In this document: positions 34,698 through 46,273 of the stretch, piece after piece
Position numbering within the stretch: position 1 is the stretch's first letter
Layout: the number at the start of each line of letters is the position of its first letter
Assembly (NCBI GenBank): GCA_030710605.1
Contig: CP092874.1
Location: forward strand, 24,411,757 to 24,475,756
DNA length: 64,000 nt
Reading direction: 5' to 3'
Source of the DNA: Cordylochernes scorpioides
Taxonomy: Eukaryota; Arthropoda; Arachnida; Pseudoscorpiones; Chernetidae
Notes under the pieces: model-generated
Told to the model about the DNA's origin: nothing
Database searches by the model: none
Seen by the model: the letters and a program-made list of their open reading frames with translations, nothing else
Made by a program: the position numbers and the translations under genes

Positions 34698-35420
34698 AAA
34701 AAATAATATTAATAGGTTAAAAAATGGGTATTTTTTCCACAATAAAAAAAAAAAATCTATTTCTACTAGAGGATCAGCTAAGCCATCTTCTCCCTGAGCC
34801 ACCGCAAGACAGAAACCAACCTCCAATAAGAGACCCCCACCTCCAGAAGATACCAGGAGTGTTAAAGTCTATTTTATTACTCAACCTATTTGTTTATTCA
34901 ACCTTGACTTATATTATGCAGCTTGTTTTCTTTCCAACTATTATTTAAGCATCGTGTCTTTAAGTTCAGTTCTTTACCCTATTTCTGAGAAAAAAATCTT
35001 ATTGATTTTTTTGTGTGTGTGTAAATTTAACTCGTTCACTGCTGATAACACACCAGCGTATGACTGAAAACCTTTCCTCAGAAACCTATAACATGCCAGC
35101 GTTGGATCCAAGATATAAAATTTATTAATTTGGTACTAGAAATAAAACGTAAGGAGAAAAGTTTTTTTAATAATCAATTAATTTGGTGCATTAAAAATTG
35201 TATTTTAATAGTGTTATTAAAAAACATTGTTATTTAGTTGTAAATGACTGTGGTTTTGTATAGATTCTTATATTTATTCAATAAAACCTGTGTTAAAAAG
35301 AATGCCGAAACTTGGGGCAAATTTACTCTTACGTTAGCAGCACTGGATAACAGTCCATGTTTAGAAGTCTGGCAGCGAGAAAGGGTTAAGAATGTGTTAA
35401 TACCTGTCAATATTTATAAA
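34698..35420. other. No feature seen; intronic
   Basis: AT-rich sequence in the intron between SH2D4 exons 2 and 3. Confidence 0.4.
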
Positions 35421-35815
35421 CTAGCCGAATGACCCGGGCAACGCCCGTGTTTTACCCGATTGAATGTTTTTATTCAAATACTATTTGTTACAATTATAAA
35501 TTGGGGCCTTATGTAAATGCATATATTAGTTAATAACTATAGCCTATGTGCTTTATCTGCCTATGTACTGTTGGCTTCCGTAGGAAAGACGCTCGTAACT
35601 GTATATAGAATAACTATAGCCTACCGCCCGCCATGCGCACGCACAGGGAAGTCACGTGCTCGCCGGCAGCCAACGGGCGCGCGCCGCCGGCAGGGGGGGG
35701 GGGGGGGGCAAAGGTGGCGTGACGGGAGCCAACCAATAAAAGCAAACGGTGACAGAGTCAGCTGATCGGCCGATGACTGATTGATTAGGAAAGACGCTCG
35801 TAACTGTATATAGAA
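35421..35815 (-). mobile_element. Helitron-like element with a GC-rich interior
   Basis: Same family as 183-599: on the minus strand it begins TTCTATATACAGTTACGAGC after A and ends GTTGCCCGGGTCATTCGG-CTAG before T. The interior near 35625-35715 is very GC-rich (GGGCGCGCGCCGCCGGC and a long G run), unlike the surrounding intron. A second copy of the element's start lies at about 35587-35611. Confidence 0.7.
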
Positions 35816-36005
35816 TGGTCTCTTGGTGGTACTGTATCTTTAGGGATATGTAAAATAATAAGCCAACAGCCTTCCAAGTGGTTTAATTGATATCACTTAT
35901 GTGGTTAAACCATTTCCCTCCCAGTTAAACCCAGATTGAAGACATCCTATTGGCTTCAGAGGAAGTCACTGAGAAATCTACCACAAGGCCAACAGATGGA
36001 CTTAC

Positions 36006-36162
36006 ACAGTGATCTCCTGCTCCGCCAGCTCCTGAGCCTTCTGCTTGGCCTCCAACTCCAGGATCTGGTCAATGGAGTGGTCGTCCTGATGTTCTCCCAT
36101 CACCCAGGTCCAGGGTTGGCCATCACACCCCATCAGGAACCTCACATTCTTGTTCTTTCCTC
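36006..36162 (-). CDS. SH2D4-like: SH2D4-like adaptor, exon 2
   Basis: An exon of 157 bases between acceptor (gattacag) and donor (CACTGT|GTAAGT). Two bases complete the Gly codon opened by exon 1, 51 codons follow, and two bases are left. The peptide includes GKNKNVRFLMGCDGQPW and TWVMGEHQDDHSIDQILELE, then KQKAQELAEQE. The W-x-WVMGEH core is the second conserved block of SH2D4A/B (W-x-WVMGE-H in vertebrates). The Glu/Lys/Gln-rich end should form a helix or coiled coil. No other frame across this exon is open. Confidence 0.85.
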
Positions 36163-36311
36163 CTGTAATCCACACCAAGAAGTGAAATAGCTGATGCCTG
36201 AGTTAATTGAAAGCATCCGTAACTCTTTATACCACACAAGCTTCTTCCCATGGCAAGTGGAGTAGGTGGACCCCCTGCCCTGATACATTCTATTTACATA
36301 CTAAGAGTATA

Positions 36312-36627
36312 TATTTTTTTGCTTATCCCTAGTACATGTGGTACAGGCCATGATAATCATGGTGGGTAGAAGAAGGCGACTGCTTTTACTGTAAGCGCAC
36401 CACATGTCTACATATGTGAAAAACAGTTCGACTTTGCACTTACAAATGTGTCAGAGCCCCGTTTGGTTACTTGCACTCACTGGTGGGGTTGGACTTTTGC
36501 AAGAATCGGGGGCCATTGGAGCATTTTTTTTTTATCAGAAAAAAGTGCCTAATGCGGGAATCGAACCCGGGTCGTAGCAGTCGAAAATAAAAGGTTTAGA
36601 CCAGCCTTCAACCGACCCCCCCCCCCC
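36312..36627 (-). mobile_element. tRNA-derived SINE with target duplication
   Basis: Full length in reverse, B-box complement of CGGGTTCGATTCCCGC. Flanked by ACTAAGAGTATA at 36300-36311 and 36628-36639. Confidence 0.8.
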
Positions 36628-37035
36628 ACTAAGAGTATAAAAATGATAAGTGTGTGTGCTCTATCTATGCGTCACTTTGTCTTATCTTGAAAGCTTCCTG
36701 TCTACTCAACCCATATTTTGATACGTATAGAACGGACAAAAAAAATCAATGTTTTAAGGTATTTATACGTTTTTAAATTCATTTATAAAAAGGCAGAGGT
36801 GCCTTTCTTGCGCAAGAATACCATCCTACAGCATCTCTACACTATAACTTTCATTTTATAAAGTTGTTATGCATGATGTTTAACACACTCAATGATGGAC
36901 CTGAAATGTGATTCCTAGAGCACATACTTATTTTTTTATTTTTAAAAATAGTTACAGACTTATCTCCTGTAATCCCATAATTTTGGGACATAATGGCATT
37001 TTTTCTATGAGAGCATGCTCAACATTAATAACATA

Positions 37036-37211
37036 CACTCATGGACAAAACTTTAACAAGTGGGTCATTTTTTTAAGGAGACAGAGGCTGTTCACACTTA
37101 GTTATCTTGTGTGTCTTCAATAAAGGTCCCTGTAATATCTTTCAGAGTTATTGTCTGAATCCTGATATACATGCTAAAAGGTAAAACTTCCTTAAGTTTT
37201 GTCCATGAGTC
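37036..37211. mobile_element. Tc1/mariner-type MITE
   Basis: TA-flanked, with inverted ends CACTCATGGACAAAACTT and AAGTTTTGTCCATGAGTC. About 176 bases, no coding. Confidence 0.7.
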
Positions 37212-37224
37212 TACATTGAGAATA

Positions 37225-37920
37225 GTACACAAATTGGATTATAGATTAGAAACACAAGATAATGCGACCAAATCTAGATTGATGAATAATTCACTCAGTA
37301 CATTTATTTGATGATGCTAACAATGAAACGTCACACTATTTATTTGGTCTTTTTTACCTTGTGTTTATAGAGAATAGAATTAGGTGCCATAATCACCCTT
37401 TAAATACTCAAGGTCCCCCCTATTCTAGATTAGGAAGTTCAGGCTAGCTTAGAGCAAGACCAAATAAAACACAAGGTAATAAAGCCAATTCCAAATAAAT
37501 AAAATAGTGTGACGTTTGGTAACAACACTGTTGCCAAAATGTCACACACTATTTATTTGGTTTTAGTCTTGTTGTGTTTATAATCTATAATCCAAATTGT
37601 GTGCTTTATCATATGACCAAATAAGTAAATTACATGTCATATTTTGGTAACAACATTTGGGTTTGGTCTTGTCATCTTGTGTTCTAGGATCTAAATTGTC
37701 ATCTTGCCAACTTGGAACTTGCTGACTAGGAACAAAGAGCCTGAAACCTTTGGTAGAGAGTCTGTCAGTTATTTAAACCTGGTATTGAGCAACCAAAGGT
37801 AGCCACACCAATTCCAAATTATAAAAAAGTTGCAGTAATAATGTTGCTGAATAATTAGGTTTTGGTCTTTTTATATATCTTTTGTTTCTAATCTATAATC
37901 CAAATTGTACCTTATCATGT
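37225..37920. repeat. Cluster of degraded hairpin elements
   Basis: At least three or four partial copies in a row (about 37225-37380, 37450-37610, 37612-37690, 37830-37920) with GGTAATAAAGCC/GGTCTTGT arms, AACAACACTGTTGCC cores and ATAATCCAAATTGTGC tails. Confidence 0.55.
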
Positions 37921-37989
37921 CTGGCATTTAGCAATTCAGGAACCTAATTCTACCCTTGGTTGAGGGATCAGTTGCCTACTTACACTTTA

Positions 37990-38375
37990 TTAGGAAACTC
38001 CGCCTTTGCCGGTCCCAAGCTTGGATGAAAAAGGAGGAGCAGAAACAAGTTCACTAAAAAACTGGACTCAGCTGGCCCTGCTGATGGTATCCTGTAAGGA
38101 CTCCTGATCCAGGATGAGCATTGTTTGTACTCCATGTTAGGAGCAGCTGCACATGGTGTCTGTTCCTCATTTCAGAGGCGGCCATTTCTTTTAGATCTAA
38201 GTCAGTGGCCTGCCACTGAGTAGTGCTCCTAGTCTTAATGACAAAGGCAGACATATTCTACTTCTCCTAGTCATGATGGCTGTCACACATCCATTGATGA
38301 TCTCTATTCATCCCCAGCAGACACCAACAAAGTCTCAAGCTCTACAAGCTTATGTGATTGAGTGGAGGAAGAAGA
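37990..38375 (+). mobile_element. LINE-tail element, second body type
   Basis: Starts near GGAAACTCCGCCTTTGCCGG, carries CAGTGGCCTGCCACTGAG, and ends GTGATTGAGTGGAGG plus GAA repeats. Closely like 42054-42400. Confidence 0.6.
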
Positions 38376-38541
38376 AGACTAGGCAGTGTGGTCAGTATCC
38401 AGAGCAACTAAGAAGATATAGAGGACATAAACTTTTTATTTCTGACATTTTAACTGCCATCCTTTGATAAGGTTGCTAACAGCCTGAATAAAGACAAGGG
38501 TTGGAGACTCTTAACGAAAGAAACATTTTAAAAATCAAATA

Positions 38542-38722
38542 TACAGCAGAACCTTCTTGTAAAAGACAACACCTAATTGCAGGGTCAAAGTGCCCTTTGC
38601 AGAAAGGTGTCCTCTTACCGGAGAGTTGTTAAATAGTACAAATGGCATTTTTGCAAATTAAAACTCTTTTTAGAGAGTTGTCCTTTAGTGCGAGTGTCCT
38701 CTCATGGAGGCTCTACTTTGTA
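38542..38722. mobile_element. pogo-like MITE, family B
   Basis: TACAGCAGAACCTTC start, GAGGCTCTACTTTGTA end, GGTGTCCTCTTACCGG inside. Confidence 0.55.
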
Positions 38723-38731
38723 TCTCCCAAA

Positions 38732-38880
38732 TACAGTTAAACCTGTCTATAGCGCCCCCTCTTGGGACTCACTAAAATAGGGTGCTATAGACAGGTCACT
38801 TTTAATGTAAATCGCATCGTACTACATATTTAAAATCGGGTGCTATAGAGAGGGAGGCGCTATAGACAGGTTTAACTGTA
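38732..38880. mobile_element. pogo-like MITE, family A
   Basis: TACAGTTAAACCTGTCTATA and a well-kept complementary end, TA target. It lies ten bases from the family B copy at 38542-38722. Confidence 0.7.
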
Positions 38881-39084
38881 TTTAATTTTTTTTTATTCTT
38901 GTGTAATAAATATAGCACCTCAATCATTGAAATTTCTTTAAAGAGCTGTTCTACCAACACTTTCTCCCATCAAGAACACTAGGGTGGGGATCATTAACTG
39001 TCTGAGGTAAAATTTGCAACATTTGTAGAGAGCAACAAGCATTGCTACAGTGAACTGATGACAGCTATTACCTTTCATTTTAAA

Positions 39085-39370
39085 CTTATTCCAGGTACCT
39101 GTGGTATAGGCCATGACAATCATGGTAAGTCATTTCAATTGCTAGCATTGGTATGGGGGTAGTTAGAGACATTTACTGTAAAAAAAAAATCAGCACTACA
39201 TATAGAAAGCAGTTCTTACACCTACAATGAGGACTGCTTTGAGTATTTACATTCTCTATTGGACTTGTTTCAGGACACTATTGAAGTAATTTTTATTGTT
39301 TAAAAAAAAAAAAAGAGACAATACAACAGGATTCTATTTTGGTTACCGTTGTCAAAATTTTTTTTAAATG
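39085..39370 (-). mobile_element. SINE, strongly diverged
   Basis: Keeps the order of the SINE family (GGTATAGGCCATGACAATCATGG-type start, TTTACTGTA, AGCAGTTC) but with many changes. It looks like an old copy. Confidence 0.4.
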
Positions 39371-39460
39371 CAGACAATTACACTCCTGACATTACATATT
39401 TAGTCTGACTACACATCCATCATCAAATCCAGCCAAATGTCACCTGACACAATCCCAACA

Positions 39461-39657
39461 GACACAAGAAAATAAGACCAAATAATTTAATAGTGTGTGA
39501 TGTTTCGGCAACAGCATTGTTACCATCATCAGACAAAAGAATAAATGAATTTTATTCTTTTATCTGATGATGGGGTGACAATGCTGTTGCCGAAACATCA
39601 CACTATTAAATTATTTGATCTTATTTTCTTGTGTCTATAATCCAAATTGTGCTTTAT
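39461..39657 (+). mobile_element. Hairpin element with 13-bp target duplication and paired CTGATGA...GAAAC cores
   Basis: Flanked by CACAATCCCAACA at 39448-39460 and 39658-39670. The plus strand contains CTGATGA (39564-39570), a stem-loop and GAAAC (39592-39596). The left half holds the same motif in reverse near 39498-39535. The tail ATAATCCAAATTGTGC is on one side only. Confidence 0.75.
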
Positions 39658-40121
39658 CACAATCCCAACAAAAGAAGTTAGCCCATGGTGAGTCAACAAC
39701 ACCTATTGCCACCAGCTACAAACTACTTAAAAACCCTTTTTTTCCCTCTAGTATTCAAATGAAGCAATCAGGGAAGCTGGCCCATATAAGGGAACTGTGT
39801 AATTGAAGGTGGAATTAACAAGGTCACCACCATCACAAGTACAGTACCTCACATCACCATTTACTTCTTGATAAGGCATAATTTGGATTATAGATTACAA
39901 CTACAAGGCAATAAGACCAAATAAATAAATAGTTGTGTTTACCATTCACTTCAGTTTTGAGTGGGTAAACTTGGCTTAACAGCGCTGTTACTGCCACCCA
40001 CTATATATAAACTTGGCATGAAAATAGTCAGTTATGAGATTCTCCTGACTGACTATCCCTGAAAAAGCACAAATCTCCTTTTGGTACTACCTTATTATTA
40101 GTATTGGAGGCCTCAACTTAC

Positions 40122-40269
40122 CTTTTTTTTTGCTTATCCCTAGTACACGTGGTACAGGCCATGATAATCATGGTGGGTAGAAGTAGGTGACTACTTTTAC
40201 TGTAAGTGCACCACATGTCTACACATGTGAAAAGCAGTTCAACTTTGCACTTACAAAGCCCCATTTGGC
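40122..40269 (-). mobile_element. SINE, 5'-truncated
   Basis: Poly-T, GCTTATCCCTAGTACACG and the body in reverse, up to ACTTTGCACTTACAAAGCC. It lies just outside the start of the matched part of copy B. Confidence 0.65.
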
Positions 40270-40490
40270 TCAACTTATTTGTAAATACAACAAAGAAGAC
40301 AACCTGGGTCACATGTAGGGAGCTCCAGGGAACCTTCAGGGGGGGATTGACCAAATAAAATAGGATTCTCTGAATTTAAGGTAACAAGACCAAATATCTC
40401 AAATAAATAAAGTGTGTGGCTTTTCTGTAACAATGCTGTTACTGAAATGTCACACACTTTTATTTATTTGATAAGGCACAATTTGGATTA

Positions 40491-40861
40491 TAGATTATAA
40501 ACACAAGGTAATAAGACCAAATAAATAAATAGTGTGTGACGGTTCGGTAACAGCGTTGTTACCATCTTCAGACAAAAGTACTGAATGAGAAATTTTACCA
40601 CAGCATGGTTTAAATAGTTACTGTTATCAAGTGTGTAAACAAGATAACAGATAAGAATTATTCTAAGAATAATATTCTGCGTTTCTCAGAAAACTATCTT
40701 CTTCTTATCTGTTATCTTGTTTACACACTTGATAACAGTAACTATTTAAAACATGCTGTGGTAAAATTTCTCATTCAGTACTTTTGTCTGAAGATGGTAA
40801 CAACGCTGTTACCGAGACGTCACACACTATTTATTTATTTGGATTTGGTCTTATTACCTTG
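40491..40861. repeat. Long hairpin element with about 80-bp inner arms (copy B)
   Basis: The counterpart of 602-973, with the same nested inverted repeats and the same abutting SINE on the right. Confidence 0.7.
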
Positions 40862-41173
40862 AGGGGGGTCGGTGGAAGGATGGTCTAAACCGTTGGTTTT
40901 CGACCGCTACGACCCGGGTTCAATTCCCGCATTGGGCACTTTTTCTGATAAAAAAAAAAAAAATGCTTCAATGGCTCCCGATTCATGCAAAAGTCAAACC
41001 CCACCAGCGAGTGCAAGTAACCAAACGGGGCTCTGGCACATTTGTAAGGCAAAGTCGAACTACTTTTCACATGTATAGACATGTGGTGCACTTACAGTAA
41101 AAGCAGTCGCTAACTACCCACCATGATTATCATGGCCTGTACCACGTGTACTAAAAATAAGCAAAAAAAAAAA
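40862..41173 (+). mobile_element. tRNA-derived SINE (copy B of 974-1267)
   Basis: Same insertion as 974-1267, abutting the hairpin element. It has the GGGTTCAATTCCC B-box and an A-rich end. Confidence 0.75.
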
Positions 41174-41489
41174 CTTGACTTTATTACACACACTATTTAT
41201 TTTTAATTGGTCTTGCTACTTTATGTTTCTAATTTAAATTCAAATTGTACTTTAACATTAGGACTCTGAAATTTTTTTTAAAAAGGCTCACTTGACAAAG
41301 TTAGTTTTTAAGGCAAATTTGTAGGTAATGATGAATCTTTTAAATAGCCATTCTTCAATTATCATTTTTTACTTTCCCAGCAAGATTGGGTTTGAAAATG
41401 GAAGAGTTGTTTTATTCCCTAAATATTGGTGCCAGCTGTTGACACTCAGGTGTTTACATGTAGGTGTAGGATTCATAGTGTACATGTAC

Positions 41490-41695
41490 AATTAAAAAAA
41501 AAATGCTCCAATGGGCCCCCAAAGGTCCAACCCCACCAGCTAGTGCAAGTAACCAAACAGGGATCCGGCACATTTGTAAGTGCAAAGTCGAACTTCTTTT
41601 CACATGTGTAGACATGTGGTTCACTTACAGTAAAAGCAGTCACCAACTTCTACCCACCATGATTATCATGGCCTGTACCAAGTGTACATGTACAA
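41490..41695 (+). mobile_element. SINE, 5'-truncated (copy B of 1570-1692)
   Basis: Retains the A-rich linker and CCCCACCAGCTAGTGC body that copy A has lost. Confidence 0.65.
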
Positions 41696-42053
41696 TGGCT
41701 GGTATATGGTCTAATTTGGATTATAGATTAGTAACACAAGGTATTTGGACCAAATCCAAATACATTAAAAAGTGTTTGGTCTTATTACCTTTGTTTCTAT
41801 CTATAATCCAAACCTTATTATTTATTGATAGACTTCAAAGTTATTCACACACTTTATTTATTTAGATTTGATTTTATTACCTTGGGTACAAAGGCTCTAT
41901 CCCCAAGCCATCCAACCAGATGACAAGACCACCCAGAAGCATTATACTCCTAGTTGCTTCTGTTGAAGGGGGCATGTTAGCCTGAAAGCTAGAGAAATAC
42001 AATTGTGCAAGAAACTTGACCCCCTGGATACTTTTTGATATTATTAAAATTGG

Positions 42054-42400
42054 GAACTCTGCCTTTGCCGGTCCCAAGCCCGGATGAAAAAGGAGGAGGG
42101 GGAGCAGTAACAAGCTCACTGAAAAACCTGGGCTCAGCTGGCCCGGCTGATAGTACCCTGTAAGGGTTCCTGATCCAGGGATACAGGATGAGTCTGTACT
42201 CCATGTTAGGATTAGCTGTACATGGCATCTGTTCCTCATGTCAGAGGCGGCCATATCTTTTGGAGCTAAGTCGGCCTGCCACTGAGTAGTGCTCCCAGTC
42301 TTAATGACAAAGGCAGACACATTTTACTTTACCCAGTCATGATGGTTGTCAAAGCTTGATACCCTGAAATGATTGAGTGGAGATAAGAAAGAAGAAGAAG
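42054..42400 (+). mobile_element. LINE-tail element, second body type (copy B only)
   Basis: Flanked by AAAATTGG at 42046-42053 and 42401-42408. Starts GAACTCTGCCTTTGCCGG, carries GGCCTGCCACTGAGTAG, and ends AATGATTGAGTGGAG plus GAA repeats. Copy A has the empty site near 2069-2076. Confidence 0.7.
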
Positions 42401-42943
42401 AAAATTGGAGAATATCAAGGTGAAATTATTGACACGAGAGATTATTTTATTGATAAGTGTAGAGTGCTTGTCAATAGTTGCCAAAAGTCAACTTGATGGA
42501 TACTTAACAACAGCATGTTTCTGCTGGATACAAATTAGTCCTTTAAGCCAGACCCATATTTGAATTCATCATCTCTAAATATAGGGCCACCAAGCACAGG
42601 AAGAACATACTCAAAATAAAAAGCCTCCCTAACTTAGGCAGAATACAGCACAACCTCTCTATATATGACAACAGCTAGTTGATGAACCCAAAGTGTCCTT
42701 TAGGGAGCAGTATCCTCTTACAGGAGTGTATAAGACAGATAGTCTTAATAAAGTGTAAATAGCCAGAGCCCAAACAGTATAATTCAGGAGGACTGAAATC
42801 TACACCTACCAATGTGTAACATGAAACTGTGGCATCCCATAAATGCCTCCAGCTTATATTGGCTTCTCACACTGCACATGAAGGATTAAAGTCAGGAAAG
42901 ACCATTGTAGAAAGAGCCACACAGATAGAATTCAATAAATATA

Positions 42944-43122
42944 TACAGTATAACCTCCATGAGAGGACACTCACGCTAAAGGATACCTCTCTACAAAGGA
43001 CAGTTTTCATTTGCAAAATTACCATTTTTACTATTTAGCAACTTTCCAGTAAGAGGACACCTCTCCCTAAAGGACAATTTGGCTCTGCAATTAGGTGTCC
43101 TTTACAGAGAGGTTCAACTGTA
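42944..43122. mobile_element. pogo-like MITE, family B (copy B of 2865-3042)
   Basis: TACAGTATAACCTCC start and GAGGTTCAACTGTA end, TA target. Confidence 0.65.
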
Positions 43123-44206
43123 TATATATATTTTTAATTTTCAATTTAAAAACAAATTTGGTTAATAAAATAAATCTTCAACTTATAACATCTCATGGGC
43201 AGTTTACTATGTTAATCAAGTTGTGTTTATGGCCCTTCATAAAACTTTTAAATATTTTTAAAGATTCCTCCAAAAATAGAGTAGAATACAACACAACTAA
43301 AACACCTAAAAAGTAGGTAATGAAAACTGTCCACTCACAGAGCTTTCAATTGTATACACCCCTGGGGGCAGAAACATCTATATAAAAAATCTATCAATAA
43401 GTAAATGAAAACCTTCCACTTTTTAGAAATTGAAATTTAATTGAGGGACCCATAAACTAGACTCTAGCCTCAGGCATCCTTACATGCCTCTGAACATGGT
43501 GTACTTGCAGCAGTGTCAGGATTTGTACTACACATAGCCTTTGAAATATATACTAAAAACTATTTTAAAACTTTCTTGTACAATAAATTAATGGTTCCCA
43601 ACTTGACAAGACATATTTTAATGAAACCTAAGAAAGACGAACCTATAACAATTTACAGCGAAATACATCTCAGGCATGTAATTTATTTGAAAGCCTATCT
43701 TAGGAATGCAATAGCAATTTTTCTTCACTATTATTATAGGCTAGAGCTTCGGCCCAGTTCTCCCCAAGTGAAATGTTTTCTAAACAAATATTTATTTTAA
43801 AAAATGTTTTAGAATTATTCAATTAAATAAGGGCAGCAGGTGTGTGATGATAAGAAAGTTGATATTTGCTTATGATTTCCATTATTTTCTGATTTCAAAC
43901 TCTATTTAAAATGTCATCCAGATAGGTCAAATAGTGAGGAAACATATACAGGAGAAACATTGCACTTCTTTTTAATTCTAAAGATTCAATTTAAAGAAAT
44001 CTTTAATTGTGTGCTGTGTGTTATAAAAAAAAATCCTTACAATATCCTAAAAAAAAAAAAAAAAAAAAAGGAAAATATATGTATGAAGATAATAAATGAA
44101 ATATGTTGTAGCAAACTATTTATTTATCTTATATGAAAAGATATTCAATTTTTTTTTTAAGAAACTTATCCCTTGTGTGTGTTTTCAACTTAATAATCAA
44201 TTTTGA

Positions 44207-44344
44207 TACAGTTAAACCTGTCTATAGTGTCTTGGGACTCACCAAAATAGGGTGCTATAGACAGGTCACTTTTAATGTAAATCGTATCGTACTATGTAAT
44301 CCGGGCGCTATTTAGAGGGGGCGCTATAGACAGGTTTAACTGTA
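44207..44344. mobile_element. pogo-like MITE, family A (copy B of 4191-4332)
   Basis: Same ends as the partner. It lacks a few bases after CTATAGTGTC. Confidence 0.7.
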
Positions 44345-45269
44345 TTTATATTTTGCTACTCTGTAAACATGCCTCATTGCCTCTGGCATTTTTATAAATT
44401 TTATTTTTTTTTTTGCCTTAAATAAATTGCTGTGTCATCTTGAAGCTTATCTTTTCAAATTTGTTTACATGACAATATTGATACATTTATCAACAGTTTG
44501 TTGTTGTTACTTATATATATTCCCTTGTACAAAGATTACACAAATTCCATGAGTTCATATTAACAGTTTAGGAACAGGACTAATGTATTTTATAGAATTG
44601 ATTTTTTCAAATTTGATTTGGTGATAAGAATTTTGATATGTGCTGACTGACAGCTAAGAGACAAGCATATTCCTGAGAAGTGGAGAAGAGATTTTGCTGC
44701 TGTAGGAGGCGGAGGAAGTTTCCAAAGAAACGGGGAGGAAGTGGGGAGCAACAGGAAATACAACAGTACAGGATGGAAACAACAAACTCCTAGCCACCAG
44801 AACACCGCTTGTTTAACTGCCCGGATAATGATTATGACAGAAGGCTATTAGGGGGAGGGGAAAAGGTATCCTGTGATTGTACAAATGAAAGTTACTGAGG
44901 ACTTGGCCATCTATTTGGAATAAATATAAACTACCTTTTCTTGATTTATTAAGAAAGGGTGTTTGTGGCAGACATTTTATTTATTACCAGTTGCAAACAA
45001 GACACGCTATATCAGATCTGGATAATTACACGTGAAACTATTTACAATAATTGTAGTAGAGTAGGTAACAGAATTATCAAAAAGAAAATAAACAATTAAG
45101 AAAAAGAGCATTGAATAAACATATACATTAAACAAACAAGCAACAACATGGCAGACATAGTGGAATCATTTTAAAAATCAACAATTATATGATATTAGCA
45201 GTCATCAGCAACTTTCAGTTGCATGATCAAGAAATGCCTTTTATCTCATAAGTAGACAATGGTAGTATT

Positions 45270-45588
45270 GGGGGTCGGTGGAAGGCTGGTTAAACCGTTT
45301 GGTTTTCGACCACTACGACCCGGGTTCGATCCCCGCATTGGACACTTTTTTCTGTTTAAAAAAAAAAAAAAATGCTCCAATGGCCCCCCGATTCTTGCAA
45401 AAGTCCAACCCCACCAGCGAGTGCAAGTAACCAAACGGGGCTCTGGCACATTTGTAAGTGCAAAGTCGAACTGCTTTCACATGTGTAGACATGTGGTGCG
45501 CTTACAGTAAAAAGCAGTCGCTAACTACCCACCATGATTATCATGGCCTGTACCACGTGTACTAGGGATAAGCAAAAAAAAAAAAATT
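45270..45588 (+). mobile_element. tRNA-derived SINE, full length (copy B only)
   Basis: Flanked by GTAGTATT at 45262-45269 and 45589-45596. B-box GGGTTCGATCCCC, A-rich end. Copy A has no SINE at the matching point near 5272, although a few bases there differ. Confidence 0.8.
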
Positions 45589-46091
45589 GTAGTATTACCA
45601 TCAGGCCAATTAGATTATGTACAAGATATGTCAACTGTAATTAGGAATTATAGATTATTTTGACGATGTTGTGTTGACACTGTCAAGTTCAACTCTTTGG
45701 TGACTATATGGTGACAAATATTGTCCAATTTGATCTGTTAGTGATCATCACTTACAGTTTATCTAGTGACCTTCCAATAGCTTCTTGACCCTTTCTAGCC
45801 AGCTCATTGCATGTCTTCCTCTCTTTCTTCAATTTTTTTAACCAACATCTTTTCTAATCCATTTGCTATCATTATGTCTGAAGTAGGTCAGTTTTTGTTT
45901 ACATATTTGGGATACTAGATATTTAGGTGTGATAATATTTAAATAAAAGCAACCATAATTCAAGACTTACTTTAAATCGACCATTTTTCACTTGCCAAAC
46001 ACAGGCTATTTATTTTAACCGACTATAGTTCGACACAACTTAATGCAACTGATTATAATTCTGATCCCTTGGGAGTGTGGAAACAAAGAAA

Positions 46092-46273
46092 GGGTGTGAG
46101 AACCCCCTTGCAGCCCCTTAGAATAATTTTTAACGCTTTGCCAAATGTTTTGATTTTTGTTCGTTCCTGACGAGGACAAAAGATTTTTGTTGAAACGTCG
46201 ACGTAATAAAAATATATACTGACCGAAGTATCTTTAATTTGAAGAACTATGAATGCCGGCCAAGCAGCACAAT
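46092..46273 (+). mobile_element. 182-bp insertion with a hammerhead-like core (copy B only)
   Basis: Flanked by AAAGAAA at 46085-46091 and 46274-46280; copy A has one AAAGAAA and nothing else. It contains CTGACGA (46167-46173), a 7-bp stem GACAAAA/TTTTGTT, and GAAA (46192-46195) followed by a small CG-TCGA-CG hairpin and TA. The order recalls retroelement-borne hammerhead ribozymes. Short family copies with GAAACGTCG are common in animal retroelements. Confidence 0.7.
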
